A stretch of DNA of 64,000 bases. It comes from Paracoccus sp. MA (lineage in GTDB: Bacteria > Pseudomonadota > Alphaproteobacteria > Rhodobacterales > Rhodobacteraceae). The position numbers and the translations under genes were made by a program. Under the pieces are notes generated by a model. It did no database searches and was not told the origin of the DNA. It saw only the letters and a list, made by a program, of their open reading frames with translations. How positions within the stretch are numbered: the stretch's first letter is position 1; each line of letters starts with the position of its first letter. This document shows, piece by piece, positions 31,570 through 41,004 of the stretch. Where the stretch lies: positions 643,001 through 707,000 of the forward strand of contig NZ_CP087597.1 in NCBI RefSeq assembly GCF_020990385.1, given 5' to 3'.

Positions 31570-32606
31570 GCCGCGGCCTCGGCCAGCGCCGGCAGGTCGG
31601 CGACCAGCGCCGCCCATTCTTCGGCATCGCCGCCCTTTTCCGGGCGCAATCCGAAGCATTGGAAGATCAGCGCCCCCTCGGCGTCGAAGGCCTCGACCGA
31701 GATCGCCGGTCCGCGCTTGGTGGGCTTGTCCACCGCCCAGACCTCGGCGACGTGATCGCCGCGCAGGTGCAGGTTGAAGCGCGGGTCCATGACGTTCAGC
31801 CATGGCCCCATGGGCTTCAGCGAATGGATGGGTCCGGAATGGATCTCGATGCAGCCCATGTTGCCGACGAAGAACATCACCCCCACGCCCCCGGCATGGA
31901 CGCGCTCCAGCAGGGCGGGCACGGCCCCGACCGCCAGCGGCCGCACCAGCGGCGCCCCGGCGACGCGATAGGCGCCCAGCCGGTTCATCTTGAGCCGGCG
32001 GATCAGGATGTTGAACTGATGCGTGTCGGTCATCGCCGCCCATTCCCGGCGCAGCGCCTCCGCGCGCTCGGCGCTGGCCTTCGGCGGCTCGACCGGCGCC
32101 CGCGGCTCGAAGCGGCCCGCGTCCGACTGGTCCGGCAGCGCCAGGTCGCGACGCAGCGTTTCCCAGGCGGTCAGGTCCGAGCCCTCGCGCAGGTGGATCT
32201 TGTGGACCGCGTCGCCTGCCGCGTCGAAGACCTGGATCGACCGGCGGCTGGCGGTCCCGACCTCGGATTCGACGGCGAAGGCATGCAGCCAGTGGCGCGG
32301 AAAGATGCGCAGGTCGATCTCGGGGTCAAGGGTCATGGCGGCATGTTCGCCATCGTGGAAGTCGTTGTAGGTGCCGAGCTTCTCGATCACGCAGGACCGG
32401 TTGCGGGTCAGGGCCATCACCTCGCCCAGGGCCTGCACCTGCGGGATCAGCCGGCCGGGCAGGGGGTCGATGCGGGTCGCGCCATGGCCGACCCGCGCCG
32501 CGACCAGCGCGGCCTCGGGGACGCCCAGCCGTTCGGCCAGGTCATAGGGGCGGCCGCTGTCCTCGGCCTGGATGCGGCGCAGATCCGCCGGGGAATGCTT
32601 GGTCAT
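31566..32606 (-). CDS. hmuS: HmuS, hemin-degrading factor / haem chaperone
   Basis: Cytoplasmic HemS/ChuS-type protein, 346 residues, which receives haem after import and either traffics or degrades it. The two-fold repeated architecture of the family is visible as two related halves, each with a VMALTRN/LGTYNDFHDGEH or VMFFVGNMGCIEIHSG type segment. The start at 32606 has AAAGG about 8 bp upstream and lies within a 150-bp divergent promoter gap to hmuR. It leads the hmuSTUV operon. Confidence 0.93.
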   Translation of the reverse strand: MTKHSPADLRRIQAEDSGRPYDLAERLGVPEAALVAARVGHGATRIDPLPGRLIPQVQALGEVMALTRNRSCVIEKLGTYNDFHDGEHAAMTLDPEIDLRIFPRHWLHAFAVESEVGTASRRSIQVFDAAGDAVHKIHLREGSDLTAWETLRRDLALPDQSDAGRFEPRAPVEPPKASAERAEALRREWAAMTDTHQFNILIRRLKMNRLGAYRVAGAPLVRPLAVGAVPALLERVHAGGVGVMFFVGNMGCIEIHSGPIHSLKPMGPWLNVMDPRFNLHLRGDHVAEVWAVDKPTKRGPAISVEAFDAEGALIFQCFGLRPEKGGDAEEWAALVADLPALAEAAA

Positions 32607-32756
32607 CGCGGTGCCTTTCGCTGCTGCTGCACGCCCGGTTCGGCCCGGGGCGATGCGCAAGGAATCATTGACAGTTTTACTAAGATTATTTTACCCCGCG
32701 CAAGATGCCAGCCCCGTGGCCAGCGAACAGTTTCACGAGATGACGACGGGGATCAC
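32607..32756. promoter_or_regulatory. Divergent hmuS/hmuR promoter region
   Basis: The gap contains a TTGACA hexamer (32668-32673, plus strand) followed by the AT-rich stretch TTTTACTAAGATTATTTTAC, in contrast to the GC-rich surroundings. Iron control by Fur, Irr or RirA-type regulators is expected for this operon type, but no exact consensus box was recognised and the -10 cannot be assigned. Confidence 0.45.
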
Positions 32757-34808
32757 ATGTCACGCCACAGAATTCGCGGCGCGTTTCTGGCCGGAACCAC
32801 CTGCCTGACCGCCTTGAGCCTGACCCTTCCGCTGCAGGCGCAGGAACGTGCCGAGGCCGCGCGGCCCGCCTATGTGCTGGACCAGATCGTGCTGCGCGCC
32901 GGCAAGCCCAAGGTGGCGTCCGAGGTGCCGCAATCGGTCTCGGTCGTGGACGGCCAGCAGCTTGCGGATATCGAGCCGGTGCATATCGGCGAGGTTCTGG
33001 CGACGGTGCCGGGGGTTGCCGGCGTCGGGTCGGGCAGCTTCTTCGGCCAGGGCTTCAACATCCGCGGCTTCGGTTCCTCGGGCGCCGCGGCCTCGGAATC
33101 CGGGATCGTCCAGCTGATCGACGGCGAGGAGAAATATTTCGAATCCTACCGCCAGGGCGCGCTCTTCGTCGAGCCGGACTTCCTGCGCCAGGTCGAGGTG
33201 CTGCGCGGCCCCGGCTCGTCCACGCTTTACGGCTCGGGCGCGCTCGGCGGGGTGATCGCCATGGAGACGATCGAGGCCGGCGACCTGATCGCCGAGGGCC
33301 AGAGCTTCGGCGGCAAGGCCAAGCTGGGCTATGCCAGCAACCCCGACACGGCCTTGGGCAGCGTCGCGCTCGGCTGGCGCCCGGCCGAGGATTTCGAGGC
33401 GCTGGCCGCCTTCGCCTGGCGCAAGCTGGGCGATACCAAGGATGCGGAGGGCAATACCAGCATCCGCTCGAACTCCAGGACGCCGAACCTGCTGCTGAAG
33501 GCGAGGAAGACCTTCGGCGATCACCATGTCGCCTTTTCCTACCAGCATCTGGAGGCCAAGGGCGAGAACCAGGATTTCAACCAGCTGGAAGGGGCGCAGG
33601 TGGGGCTGTTTCCGGGCTTCTCCGGCTGGGGCGTCGGCGACATCACCACCCGCGACCAGACCGCGCGGCTGATCTGGGGCTGGAACCCGGACGACAACCG
33701 CTATGTCGATGTGACGGCCACGCTGTCCTATACCAACACCATGAAGGACGTGCGGCAGGGCGACGACCCGGACGAGCCGATCATGCCCTCGCTGCTGGGG
33801 CGGCGCGACTATCGCCTGTGGAAGTTCAAGCTGGCCAACGTGGCAGACCTGTCGGGCGCCGGCCATGATCATGCCCTGACCACCGGCTTCGAGCTGCTCA
33901 AGCAGGATCGGTCGTCCAGCGTGCCCTCGGCCTCGCATCCCGAGGGCTTCACCCGCGCCTGGGGGGTCTATGCCCTCTCGGAAGTGACCTGGGACAGGCT
34001 GACGGTCAATTCGGGCCTGCGCTACGAAAGGCAGCGCACCGAGCCCAAGGACACCGTCGGCTTCGCCGCCGAAGAGCGCAGCTTCGAGGCGGTCGAGCCG
34101 CAGGTCGCGGCGATCTACAGGCTGGACGGGCAGTGGTCGGTCTTCGGCTCCGTCGCCTTCGTGAACCGGATGCCGACGGTGGACGAGCTCTACGACGGCT
34201 CGATGGCGACGGCGCCGAACCCGAACCTGAAGGACGAGAAGGGCAAGAACCTCGAAGCCGGGATCTCCTATCGCGGCAATGGGCTGTTTGCCGAGGGCGA
34301 CGAGGCGGTGATGAAGCTCACGCTGTTCCGCAATCACATCACCGACATGATCGCCCGCTCGGGCGCGGGACCGGCGGCCCATTTCACCAATATCGACCGC
34401 GCCTATCTGCGGGGCGGCGAGCTGGAGGCCAGCTATACGCGCGACGCCTGGGAGTTCGGCGCCGCGGTCTCGGTGGCCGAGGGCGAGGATCAGGACGGCA
34501 CGGTGCTCGACACGCTGCCCAACGACCGCGTGACGCTGCAGGCGATCTGGCAGGCCGGCGATGCCTGGCGGCTGGGGCTGCGCAGCACGCTGGCCAGGGG
34601 TCGCGACAAGGCGGATGGCACGCATCGCGCCGGCTATGGCGTGCATGACGTCTTTGCCACCTGGGCGCCGCAATCCGGGGCCGCGGCCGGGATCGAGGTG
34701 CATATGGGCATCGACAACATCGCCGACCGCGACTACACGCCGGCCTCCTGGCTCAGCGGCCCGGCGCCGGGGCGGAATGTCAAGCTGTCGGTCTCGCGCA
34801 GCTTCTGA
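32757..34808 (+). CDS. hmuR: HmuR, TonB-dependent outer-membrane haem receptor
   Basis: 22-stranded outer-membrane barrel for haem or haemoprotein uptake, 683 residues. It has a Sec signal (ending LPLQAQE), a TonB-box-like LDQIVLRAG just after it, a plug domain with VEVLRGPGSSTLYGSGALGGV, and a terminal Phe in LSVSRSF for barrel assembly. An NPNL-type motif occurs as APNPNLKDEKG, but the FRAP counterpart reads NRMP and no His lies between the two, where many haem receptors have a key one. The ATG at 32757 was chosen because it begins the signal peptide; the RBS is weak. Confidence 0.9.
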   Translation: MSRHRIRGAFLAGTTCLTALSLTLPLQAQERAEAARPAYVLDQIVLRAGKPKVASEVPQSVSVVDGQQLADIEPVHIGEVLATVPGVAGVGSGSFFGQGFNIRGFGSSGAAASESGIVQLIDGEEKYFESYRQGALFVEPDFLRQVEVLRGPGSSTLYGSGALGGVIAMETIEAGDLIAEGQSFGGKAKLGYASNPDTALGSVALGWRPAEDFEALAAFAWRKLGDTKDAEGNTSIRSNSRTPNLLLKARKTFGDHHVAFSYQHLEAKGENQDFNQLEGAQVGLFPGFSGWGVGDITTRDQTARLIWGWNPDDNRYVDVTATLSYTNTMKDVRQGDDPDEPIMPSLLGRRDYRLWKFKLANVADLSGAGHDHALTTGFELLKQDRSSSVPSASHPEGFTRAWGVYALSEVTWDRLTVNSGLRYERQRTEPKDTVGFAAEERSFEAVEPQVAAIYRLDGQWSVFGSVAFVNRMPTVDELYDGSMATAPNPNLKDEKGKNLEAGISYRGNGLFAEGDEAVMKLTLFRNHITDMIARSGAGPAAHFTNIDRAYLRGGELEASYTRDAWEFGAAVSVAEGEDQDGTVLDTLPNDRVTLQAIWQAGDAWRLGLRSTLARGRDKADGTHRAGYGVHDVFATWAPQSGAAAGIEVHMGIDNIADRDYTPASWLSGPAPGRNVKLSVSRSF

Positions 34809-34879
34809 TCCGCCCTGCCGGCGCCGGGGGCATGGCGACCGGCCCGCAAGGCCGGCCGCCTTTCCGGGGTCCGGTCTTC

Positions 34880-34900
34880 ACCGTTTTTCAAATACTCCGC
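34880..34900 (-). repeat. Intergenic repeat copy 1 (GGAGTATTTGAAAAACGG)
   Basis: On the minus strand this reads GCGGAGTATTTGAAAAACGG, a short motif common in 3' gaps of Rhodobacterales genomes. It lies in the convergent gap between hmuR and the ABC exporter. A small stem CCGGCC/GGCCGG lies just upstream at 34839-34855. Related copies are at 44711-44742 and 47190-47245. Confidence 0.5.
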
Positions 34901-34921
34901 CGCGACGCTTCCGCTGCGCGA

Positions 34922-36622
34922 TCACCCCGCAAGCCGGGCATAGACCCCGCCCTTGGCGATCAGCGCGCCGTGCTCGCCCGCCTCGACGATGCGGCCCTCC
35001 TGCATGACGACGATGCGGTCGGCATGGCGGATGGTGCCCAGCCGATGCGCGATGACCAGGGTGGTGCGCCCCACGGCCAGCGCGTCCAGCGCCGACTGGA
35101 TCTCGCGCTCGGTCTGGCTGTCCAGCGCCGAGGTCGCCTCGTCCAGGATCAGGATCGGCGGGTTCTTCAGGAAGGCCCGGGCGATGGCCACGCGCTGCTT
35201 CTGCCCGCCCGACAGCATCACGCCGCGCTCGCCGACCACGGTGCCCAGCCCCTCGGGCAGGCTTTCGATCAGCGGGCCAAGCTGGGCCTGCCGCGCCGCA
35301 TCGAGGATCTCGGCGTCCGAGGCGCCCAGCCGGCCATAGGCGATGTTCTCGCGCAGCGTGCCGCCGAACAGGAACACGTCCTGGCTGACCAGCCCGATCT
35401 GGCGGCGCAGGCTGTGCAGCTGCATCTGGTCCAGCGCGATGCCGTCCACGCTGATGCGGCCCCGCGTCGGCTGGTAGAAGCGCGGCAGCAGCGCCAGCAG
35501 CGTGGTCTTGCCGGCCCCCGAAGGGCCGACGAAGGCCACCGTCTCGCCGGCGCGGATGGTCAGGTCGATATCGCGCAGGATCGGGCGGTCGCCGTCATAG
35601 GCGAAGCTGACGCCCTCGAAGCGGATGTCGCCCTTCAGCGCCGGGGCGGGGACGGCGTCCGGGGCGTCGCGGATCTCGGGCTCGGTCGCCAGCAGCTCCT
35701 GATAGCGGCGGAAGCCGGCGATGCCGCGCGGATAGGTCTCGATCACCGCGGCGATCTTTTCCAGCGGCCGGTAGAAGACGCCGACCAGCAGCAGGAAGCC
35801 GACGAAGCCGCCGGTGGTCAGCTCGCCCGCCAGCACGAAGCCGGCGCCCGCCACCATGACCACGACCTGCACCAGCCGCAGCCCCATGTATTGCAGCGCC
35901 AGCGAGCCGGCCATGATGCGATAGGCGTCGAGCTTGGCGGCGCGGTAACGCTGGTTGTCGGTGGCGAAAAGCCCGGATTCATGCGCCTCGTTGCCGAAGG
36001 CCTGCACGACGCGGACGCCGCCGAGCGCCTCTTCCAGGCGGACGTTGAAGTCGCCGACGCGGGAATAGATCGCCTGCCAGGTCCGGGTCATGCGGCCGCC
36101 ATAGATGATGACCAGCGCCAGCATCGCCGGCACCACCAGCGCCACGATCAGCGCCAGTTGCGGGTTGATCGCGAACATCAGCGCGAAGGCGCCGAAGAAG
36201 GTCATGATGGCGATGAAGGCATCCTCGGGGCCGTGATGGGCGACCTCGCCGATCTCCTCGAGGTCGCGGGTGACGCGGGCGACCAGCTTGCCGGTGCGGG
36301 CGCGGTCATACCAGCGCCAGGACAGCCGGGTCAGGTGGTCGAAGGCGCGGGCGCGCATCTCGGTCTCGATATTGATGCCCAGCTTGTGGCCCCAATAGGT
36401 GACGATCGCCATCAGCCCGGCATTCAGCGCGTAAAGCCCCAGCAGCCCCGCCGCCGCCAGCATGGTCAGCCCCCAGTCGCCCCTGGGCAGCAGGTGGTCG
36501 ATGAAGGCGGTGACGGCCAGCGGAAAGGCCAGCTCCAGCAGGCCCGACAGCACCGCGCAGCCGAAATCCAGCCAGAAGAGCCCCATCCAGGGGCGATAAT
36601 AGGCGAAGAATGCGCGCAGCAT
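34922..36622 (-). CDS. ABC exporter, fused membrane and ATPase domains (MsbA/MDR-like)
   Basis: Half-transporter of 566 residues that would act as a homodimer. The N-terminal membrane domain (about 1-300) has six spans beginning YRPWMGLFWLDFGCAVL. The ATPase domain (about 330-566) has Walker A GPSGAGKTT, Q-loop LVSQDVFLFGG, signature LSGGQKQR, Walker B LILDEATSALD and switch His in IAHRL. Substrate is unknown: lipid, drug or siderophore are all possible. The start at 36622 has a GGGA site; a longer reading frame upstream looks non-coding. It converges on hmuR and has a separate 480-bp upstream gap. Confidence 0.9.
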   Translation of the reverse strand: MLRAFFAYYRPWMGLFWLDFGCAVLSGLLELAFPLAVTAFIDHLLPRGDWGLTMLAAAGLLGLYALNAGLMAIVTYWGHKLGINIETEMRARAFDHLTRLSWRWYDRARTGKLVARVTRDLEEIGEVAHHGPEDAFIAIMTFFGAFALMFAINPQLALIVALVVPAMLALVIIYGGRMTRTWQAIYSRVGDFNVRLEEALGGVRVVQAFGNEAHESGLFATDNQRYRAAKLDAYRIMAGSLALQYMGLRLVQVVVMVAGAGFVLAGELTTGGFVGFLLLVGVFYRPLEKIAAVIETYPRGIAGFRRYQELLATEPEIRDAPDAVPAPALKGDIRFEGVSFAYDGDRPILRDIDLTIRAGETVAFVGPSGAGKTTLLALLPRFYQPTRGRISVDGIALDQMQLHSLRRQIGLVSQDVFLFGGTLRENIAYGRLGASDAEILDAARQAQLGPLIESLPEGLGTVVGERGVMLSGGQKQRVAIARAFLKNPPILILDEATSALDSQTEREIQSALDALAVGRTTLVIAHRLGTIRHADRIVVMQEGRIVEAGEHGALIAKGGVYARLAG

Positions 36623-37105
36623 GGCAGTCCCTTCATATCCCTTCGTCAGGCACGGAAGACGGCCGGACCGCATCCGCGCGGCGCAGCGCCCGCATCGGCC
36701 CGGGCCGCGGCTCGCGCCCGGCCGGCAGAGCCCGTCGCCCAGGCGCCGGCCCGCGGACCCGCGCATGGCGATGACGGCGCTGCAACCCCGTCCGTGACAT
36801 ATTCGGAGGGCAAGGGGAAGCACCTCGGTTCCTCGCGCGCCGCCGGGGTGCGGCCGCGCCTGGCGAGGACCGCGATTTCAGGGCATGGCGCCGGAAGCAA
36901 GGCCCTCGGCGCGAGGCTTGCCGCGCGCGGGCGCCCGCCGTTTCCGGGGCCGTCGTCGGGCCGAGCGGCGGCGGAAACCGTCGCCCTGGCCCGTGGCGGT
37001 CGCTGCGGCGGCCCGGGCTTCGGCCGGTCCGGGAACCCCGGCGGGGGGGGGGGCGGAAAGGGGAGGGCGCGCGCCGCAGCTCGCGCTGCGCCGCGCGATG
37101 CCGGC
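36623..37105. other. Gene-free gap between the ABC exporter and sodC
   Basis: About 480 bp with only shadow-like, Arg/Pro/Ala-rich reading frames in all directions. It contains the promoter side of the exporter gene and the 3' side of sodC. One simple-sequence G run (37043-37053) stands out; nothing else was recognised. Confidence 0.5.
37043..37053 (+). repeat. Homopolymeric G11 tract
   Basis: Eleven consecutive G residues in the sodC 3' region, about 50 bp past the sodC stop. Such tracts slip during replication and sequencing. No gene is shifted by it here. Confidence 0.8.
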
Positions 37106-37603
37106 CTATTCGATCACCGCGCAGGCCAGCCGGTCGCCGGCGCCGCCGCTGGGCTGGGTCTGGTGGTCGTCGGGGCCGGCATGGACCATCAGCGCCCGGC
37201 CCTGGACGGCATTCTCGCCCTCGGCCAGGGTGACCAAGGGGTTGAAGACCTGGACGCGCGCCGTGCCCTCGGCATCGGACCAGATATTGGGCATGTCGCC
37301 GGCATGCGGGCCGCCTTCGGCCAGCACGCCATGCGGCGTCCCGGAAGGGTTGAAATGCCCGCCGGCGGATTCGTGGCCGGTGCTGTGGTCGCATGTCCCG
37401 GTTTCGTGGATGTGGAAGGCAAGCCAGCTGCTGGGCGGCAGGCCGGTTACCTCGGCCTCGATCAGCACGCCGTTCGGGGTCGCGGTCAAGGTCGCCGATC
37501 CGGCCTCCTGACCCTGGGCGTCGAGGAATTTCGCCGTGGCGTCCTGCGCCTGCGCCGCGGCCGGCAGCAGGGCAAGGCCAAGCAGCATCAAGGATCGTTT
37601 CAT
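37106..37603 (-). CDS. sodC: Periplasmic Cu/Zn superoxide dismutase
   Basis: Dismutates superoxide in the periplasm; 165 residues with a Sec signal ending AAAQAQDA. Metal ligands are visible in LAFHIHETGTC, GGHFNPSG, PHAGDMPN and the C-terminal MVHAGPDD. The disulfide cysteines are those in GTCDH and LACAVIE. ACAGGAGGA precedes the start at 37603. It is followed at some distance by the ABC exporter on the same strand but is probably a separate unit. Confidence 0.95.
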   Translation of the reverse strand: MKRSLMLLGLALLPAAAQAQDATAKFLDAQGQEAGSATLTATPNGVLIEAEVTGLPPSSWLAFHIHETGTCDHSTGHESAGGHFNPSGTPHGVLAEGGPHAGDMPNIWSDAEGTARVQVFNPLVTLAEGENAVQGRALMVHAGPDDHQTQPSGGAGDRLACAVIE

Positions 37604-37707
37604 CGCGTCCTCCTGTCCAGTCGATGTCGCCGAGGCAACCCGCGCCTGCCGGCTTTGTTCCCGGCGGCGGGGAAATCGCCGCCCCCGTCGCCGCGGCATG
37701 CCCGGCT

Positions 37708-38838
37708 TTACAGGTCGCTGCGAAACGCCTCGATCAGCCACAGCACGACCTCGCGAAAGGCTTCCTCGCGCGTCGCGCCGGCGGCCAGTGCGGCCGCGAA
37801 GACGGCCCGCTGCTGTTCGGCGGCCGAGCCGCGCGCGATCATGTCGCGCATCCCGGCCACGGCCGGCTGGCAATCCAGCGCATCGGCATCCTCGGAGATC
37901 GCGGCCAGCCAGTCCTCGGCGGTCTGGTCGAAGGGGATGATGCGCCGGGTGCCGAAATCGATCAGCCCCTCGGTCAGCCCGTAGCGGATCGCGCGCCAGC
38001 GGTTCTCGCCCAGCAGGAAATTGTCGTATTGCCGCCAGCGCAGGTTCTTCCGCGACAGCCGCCACAACATGCGCAGCGTGGCCTGCACCAGCGCCACCAG
38101 GGTCATCGTGTCGTCCAGCCGCGGGCAGGCGTCGCAGATCCGGGTCTCAAGCGTGGGAAAGCGCGACGAGGGCCGCAGGTCCCACCAGATCTTGCTGCCG
38201 TCCTCGATGATGCCGACCTCGGTCAGCGCCTTGACCGAACGCTCGAACTCGTCCCAGCTGCCCAGGCGCGGCGGCAGGCCGGTGCGGGGATAGCCGGCAA
38301 AGACCGTGGTGCGATACGAGGCCAGCAGCGTATCCTCGCCCTGCCAGAACGGGCTGGAGGCGGAAAGCGCCAGCAGATGCGGCAGGAACCAGGACAGCTG
38401 GTTCATCAGGTCGATGCGCATGGCCTGGTCGGGAATGCCGACATGGACATGCATGCCGCAGATCAGCATGCGCCGCGCCACGCCGCCCATCTCTTGCGAG
38501 ATCCGGTTGTAGCGGTCCTTGTCGGTATGGTCCTGGTCGCGCCAGTCGGCGACCGGATGGCAAGCGACCGAGATCGGCGCCAGGCCGAATTCGGCGGCTT
38601 GCCGCGCGATGCTGCCGCGCAGCCGGGCCAGATGCGCGCGCGCCTCGGCCACATCGGCGGAAACGGGCGTGCCGATCTCGATCTGGCAGCGCAGGAATTC
38701 CTGGCTGACCTGATCGGCCAGCTCGGCCTTGCAGGCCGCGACCAGAGCGTCGGGGGCCTCGCGCACCTCGCCGGTCCGGGCATCGACCAGCAGGTATTCC
38801 TCTTCGATGCCCAGAGAGAACGGGATGTCTTCCGCCAT
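37708..38838 (-). CDS. ybdK: Carboxylate-amine ligase, YbdK/GCS2 family
   Basis: 376 residues of the glutamate-cysteine ligase type 2 (YbdK) family, which has weak gamma-glutamyl-cysteine ligase activity in E. coli. It begins SLGIEEEYLLVD, the family's ATP-site motif, and continues with MLICGMHVHVG, SRFPTLETRICDACP and NRWRAIRYGL. The start at 38838 has an AAAGGG site. Upstream (38839-39047) is a short gap to the macB end without a recognised feature. Physiological substrate not known. Confidence 0.9.
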   Translation of the reverse strand: MAEDIPFSLGIEEEYLLVDARTGEVREAPDALVAACKAELADQVSQEFLRCQIEIGTPVSADVAEARAHLARLRGSIARQAAEFGLAPISVACHPVADWRDQDHTDKDRYNRISQEMGGVARRMLICGMHVHVGIPDQAMRIDLMNQLSWFLPHLLALSASSPFWQGEDTLLASYRTTVFAGYPRTGLPPRLGSWDEFERSVKALTEVGIIEDGSKIWWDLRPSSRFPTLETRICDACPRLDDTMTLVALVQATLRMLWRLSRKNLRWRQYDNFLLGENRWRAIRYGLTEGLIDFGTRRIIPFDQTAEDWLAAISEDADALDCQPAVAGMRDMIARGSAAEQQRAVFAAALAAGATREEAFREVVLWLIEAFRSDL

Positions 38839-39047
38839 GGCAGGCCCTTTCCTTGTCAGGAGTTTACCGGCCTTAACCGGGCAGGGGGGCGGTCTGTTCC
38901 GGCGGCTCGGCCCGGCGCGGCCGGTCAGGCGGTCGCGCGGCCCCGATCCGCATGGCGCAGGTCGGCCGAACGGAGCCGCCATGCCTTCGATAGCGTCGCC
39001 GCTGCTGCCATGCGGGCACGGGCACGGCCGGCGGCCGGGCGCCGATC

Positions 39048-41003
39048 CTACCCCTTGGCCAGCGCCGCGACGGGGTCGAGCTTGGCGGCGTTCACGGCGG
39101 GCAGGTAGCCGAAGACCAGCCCGATGCCGCAGGAGCTGGCCAGCGCCGCCGCCATCGCCAGCGGCGAATGGACCAAGGTGAAATCGCTGCTCAGCCGCTC
39201 GAAGGCCAGGCCGAAGCCGAGCGCGGCCAGGATGCCCGCCGCGCCGCCGATGACGCAGACCAGCACCGCCTCGATCAGGAACTGCGCGCGGATGTCGCCG
39301 CGCCGGGCGCCGACCGCCATGCGCAGCCCGATCTCGCCGATGCGCTCGGTGACCGAGACCAGCATGATGTTCATCACCCCGATGCCGCCGACAAGAAGCG
39401 AGATCACCGCGATCGCCGCGATCAGCAGCGCCAGCGTCTGCGTGGTCGAGGTGATGGCCTCGCGGATCTGGTCGTTGTTGACGATAAAGAAATCCTTGCT
39501 GCCGTGGCGCTGGATCAGCATCTCGGTCACCGACTGCTCGGCCAGCGCCATGTCCACCTCGTCGGCCACCCGCAGCGTCAGGCCGCTGACGCTGGTGGTG
39601 CCCAGATAGCGCGCCTGCACCGTGGTATAGGGCGCATAGACCCCCAGGCTGGCGCTGCCGCCGGGGCCGCGGTTCTGCACCTCGGCCACGCCGATCACCC
39701 GCAGGGGCACCTTGCCCGCCATGAAGGTCCGCCCCAGCGCCTGGCCGTCGCCGAACAGGCTCTGGCGGGTGTTCTGGTCGATGACCACGTTCTGGGTCAT
39801 CGCGGCCACGTCGCCGGCGTCGAAGGCGCGGCCCTCGGTCAACCTGATGCCGGCCACGTCGAAATACTGCTCGCCCACGCCGCTGATCTGGGCGCTGGCC
39901 TCGGTGGCGCCGTGGCGCAGGGTCTGGCTGGTGCTGACCGTCGGGCTGACCGAGGCGACCCAGGGCTGGCGCGCCAGCGCCGCGCCGTCCGCCATGACCA
40001 GCGTCGTCACCCGCCCCGAGCGCATGTCGCCGAAATCCCGCCCCGGCATGATCTGCAGCGTGTTCGTGCCCAGCCCGGCGATGTTTTGCAGCACCTGCCG
40101 CCGCGACCCCTCGCCAAGCGCCACCACCGAGACCACCGAGGCGATGCCGATGATGATGCCCAGCATGGTCAGGAAGCTGCGCAGCTTGTGGGCGCGCATG
40201 GCCAGCACCGCCATGCGCAGCGCCTCGGCCAGCCGGCCCAGCACCGGGGCGGCGGCGCGGCCGGCTCCGCCGGCTTCCCCGGGGGACGGCGGGGTGGCGG
40301 GTGCGGGCGTGGCGCGCGGGGGCCGGCGGTCGGCGATGATGCGGCCGTCGGCGATCTCGACCACGCGATGCGCCCGCGCCGCGACCTTCGGGTCGTGGGT
40401 GACGATGACCACGGTGCGGCCCTCGGCGTTCAGCTGTTCGAGAATGCCCAGCACCTCGTCGCCGCTGCGGCTGTCCAGCGCCCCGGTCGGCTCGTCCGCC
40501 AGGATCACCCGCGCGTCGTTGATCAGCGCCCGGGCGATCGAGACGCGCTGCTGCTGGCCGCCCGAAAGCTGGCCCGGCTTGTGGCCCAGCCGGTCGCCCA
40601 GGCCCAGCCGGTCCAGCAGGGCGCGGGCCTTGGCGCGGCGCGCCTCGGCGGGCAGGCCGCGATAGATCGCCGGCACCTCGACATTGCCCAGCGCCGTCAT
40701 CTCGGCCAGCAGGTGGTAGCGCTGGAAGATGAAGCCGAAGAACTCGCGGCGCAGCGCCGCCAGCGCGCCGGAATCGCGCTGCGCCACCTCGCGCCCGTCC
40801 AAGAGGTAGCTGCCCGAGCTGGGCCGGTCGAGGCAGCCCAGGATGTTCATCAGCGTCGATTTCCCCGAGCCCGATGCGCCCATGATGGCCACGAACTCGC
40901 CCCGCGCGATGTCGAGATCGATGTCCTGCAGCACCTGCAGCCTGCTCTCGCCCGAAGGGTAGGCGCGGCCGATGCCGCGCAGCCGGATCAGCGGGGCGCC
41001 CAT
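39048..41003 (-). CDS. macB: MacB-type ABC efflux pump (ATPase-permease fusion)
   Basis: Inner-membrane component of a tripartite exporter, 651 residues. The N-terminal ATPase (about 1-230) has Walker A GASGSGKST, signature LSGGQQQRVSIARAL and Walker B ILADEPTGALD. A span near 275, a large periplasmic MacB_PCD domain and three C-terminal spans in the FtsX domain follow, ending near AALAKG. It works with MacA and an outer-membrane TolC-like channel not found in this window. The ATG at 41003 lies one base after the macA stop; a GTG at 41012 is an alternative. Confidence 0.93.
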   Translation of the reverse strand: MGAPLIRLRGIGRAYPSGESRLQVLQDIDLDIARGEFVAIMGASGSGKSTLMNILGCLDRPSSGSYLLDGREVAQRDSGALAALRREFFGFIFQRYHLLAEMTALGNVEVPAIYRGLPAEARRAKARALLDRLGLGDRLGHKPGQLSGGQQQRVSIARALINDARVILADEPTGALDSRSGDEVLGILEQLNAEGRTVVIVTHDPKVAARAHRVVEIADGRIIADRRPPRATPAPATPPSPGEAGGAGRAAAPVLGRLAEALRMAVLAMRAHKLRSFLTMLGIIIGIASVVSVVALGEGSRRQVLQNIAGLGTNTLQIMPGRDFGDMRSGRVTTLVMADGAALARQPWVASVSPTVSTSQTLRHGATEASAQISGVGEQYFDVAGIRLTEGRAFDAGDVAAMTQNVVIDQNTRQSLFGDGQALGRTFMAGKVPLRVIGVAEVQNRGPGGSASLGVYAPYTTVQARYLGTTSVSGLTLRVADEVDMALAEQSVTEMLIQRHGSKDFFIVNNDQIREAITSTTQTLALLIAAIAVISLLVGGIGVMNIMLVSVTERIGEIGLRMAVGARRGDIRAQFLIEAVLVCVIGGAAGILAALGFGLAFERLSSDFTLVHSPLAMAAALASSCGIGLVFGYLPAVNAAKLDPVAALAKG

Positions 41004-41004
41004 C

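Noticed and set aside
32572..32808. Short frame starting upstream of hmuR (including ATG at 32740)
   Set aside because: It is out of frame with the receptor, spans the promoter region and lacks a domain; the signal-peptide frame at 32757 is clearly the receptor start.
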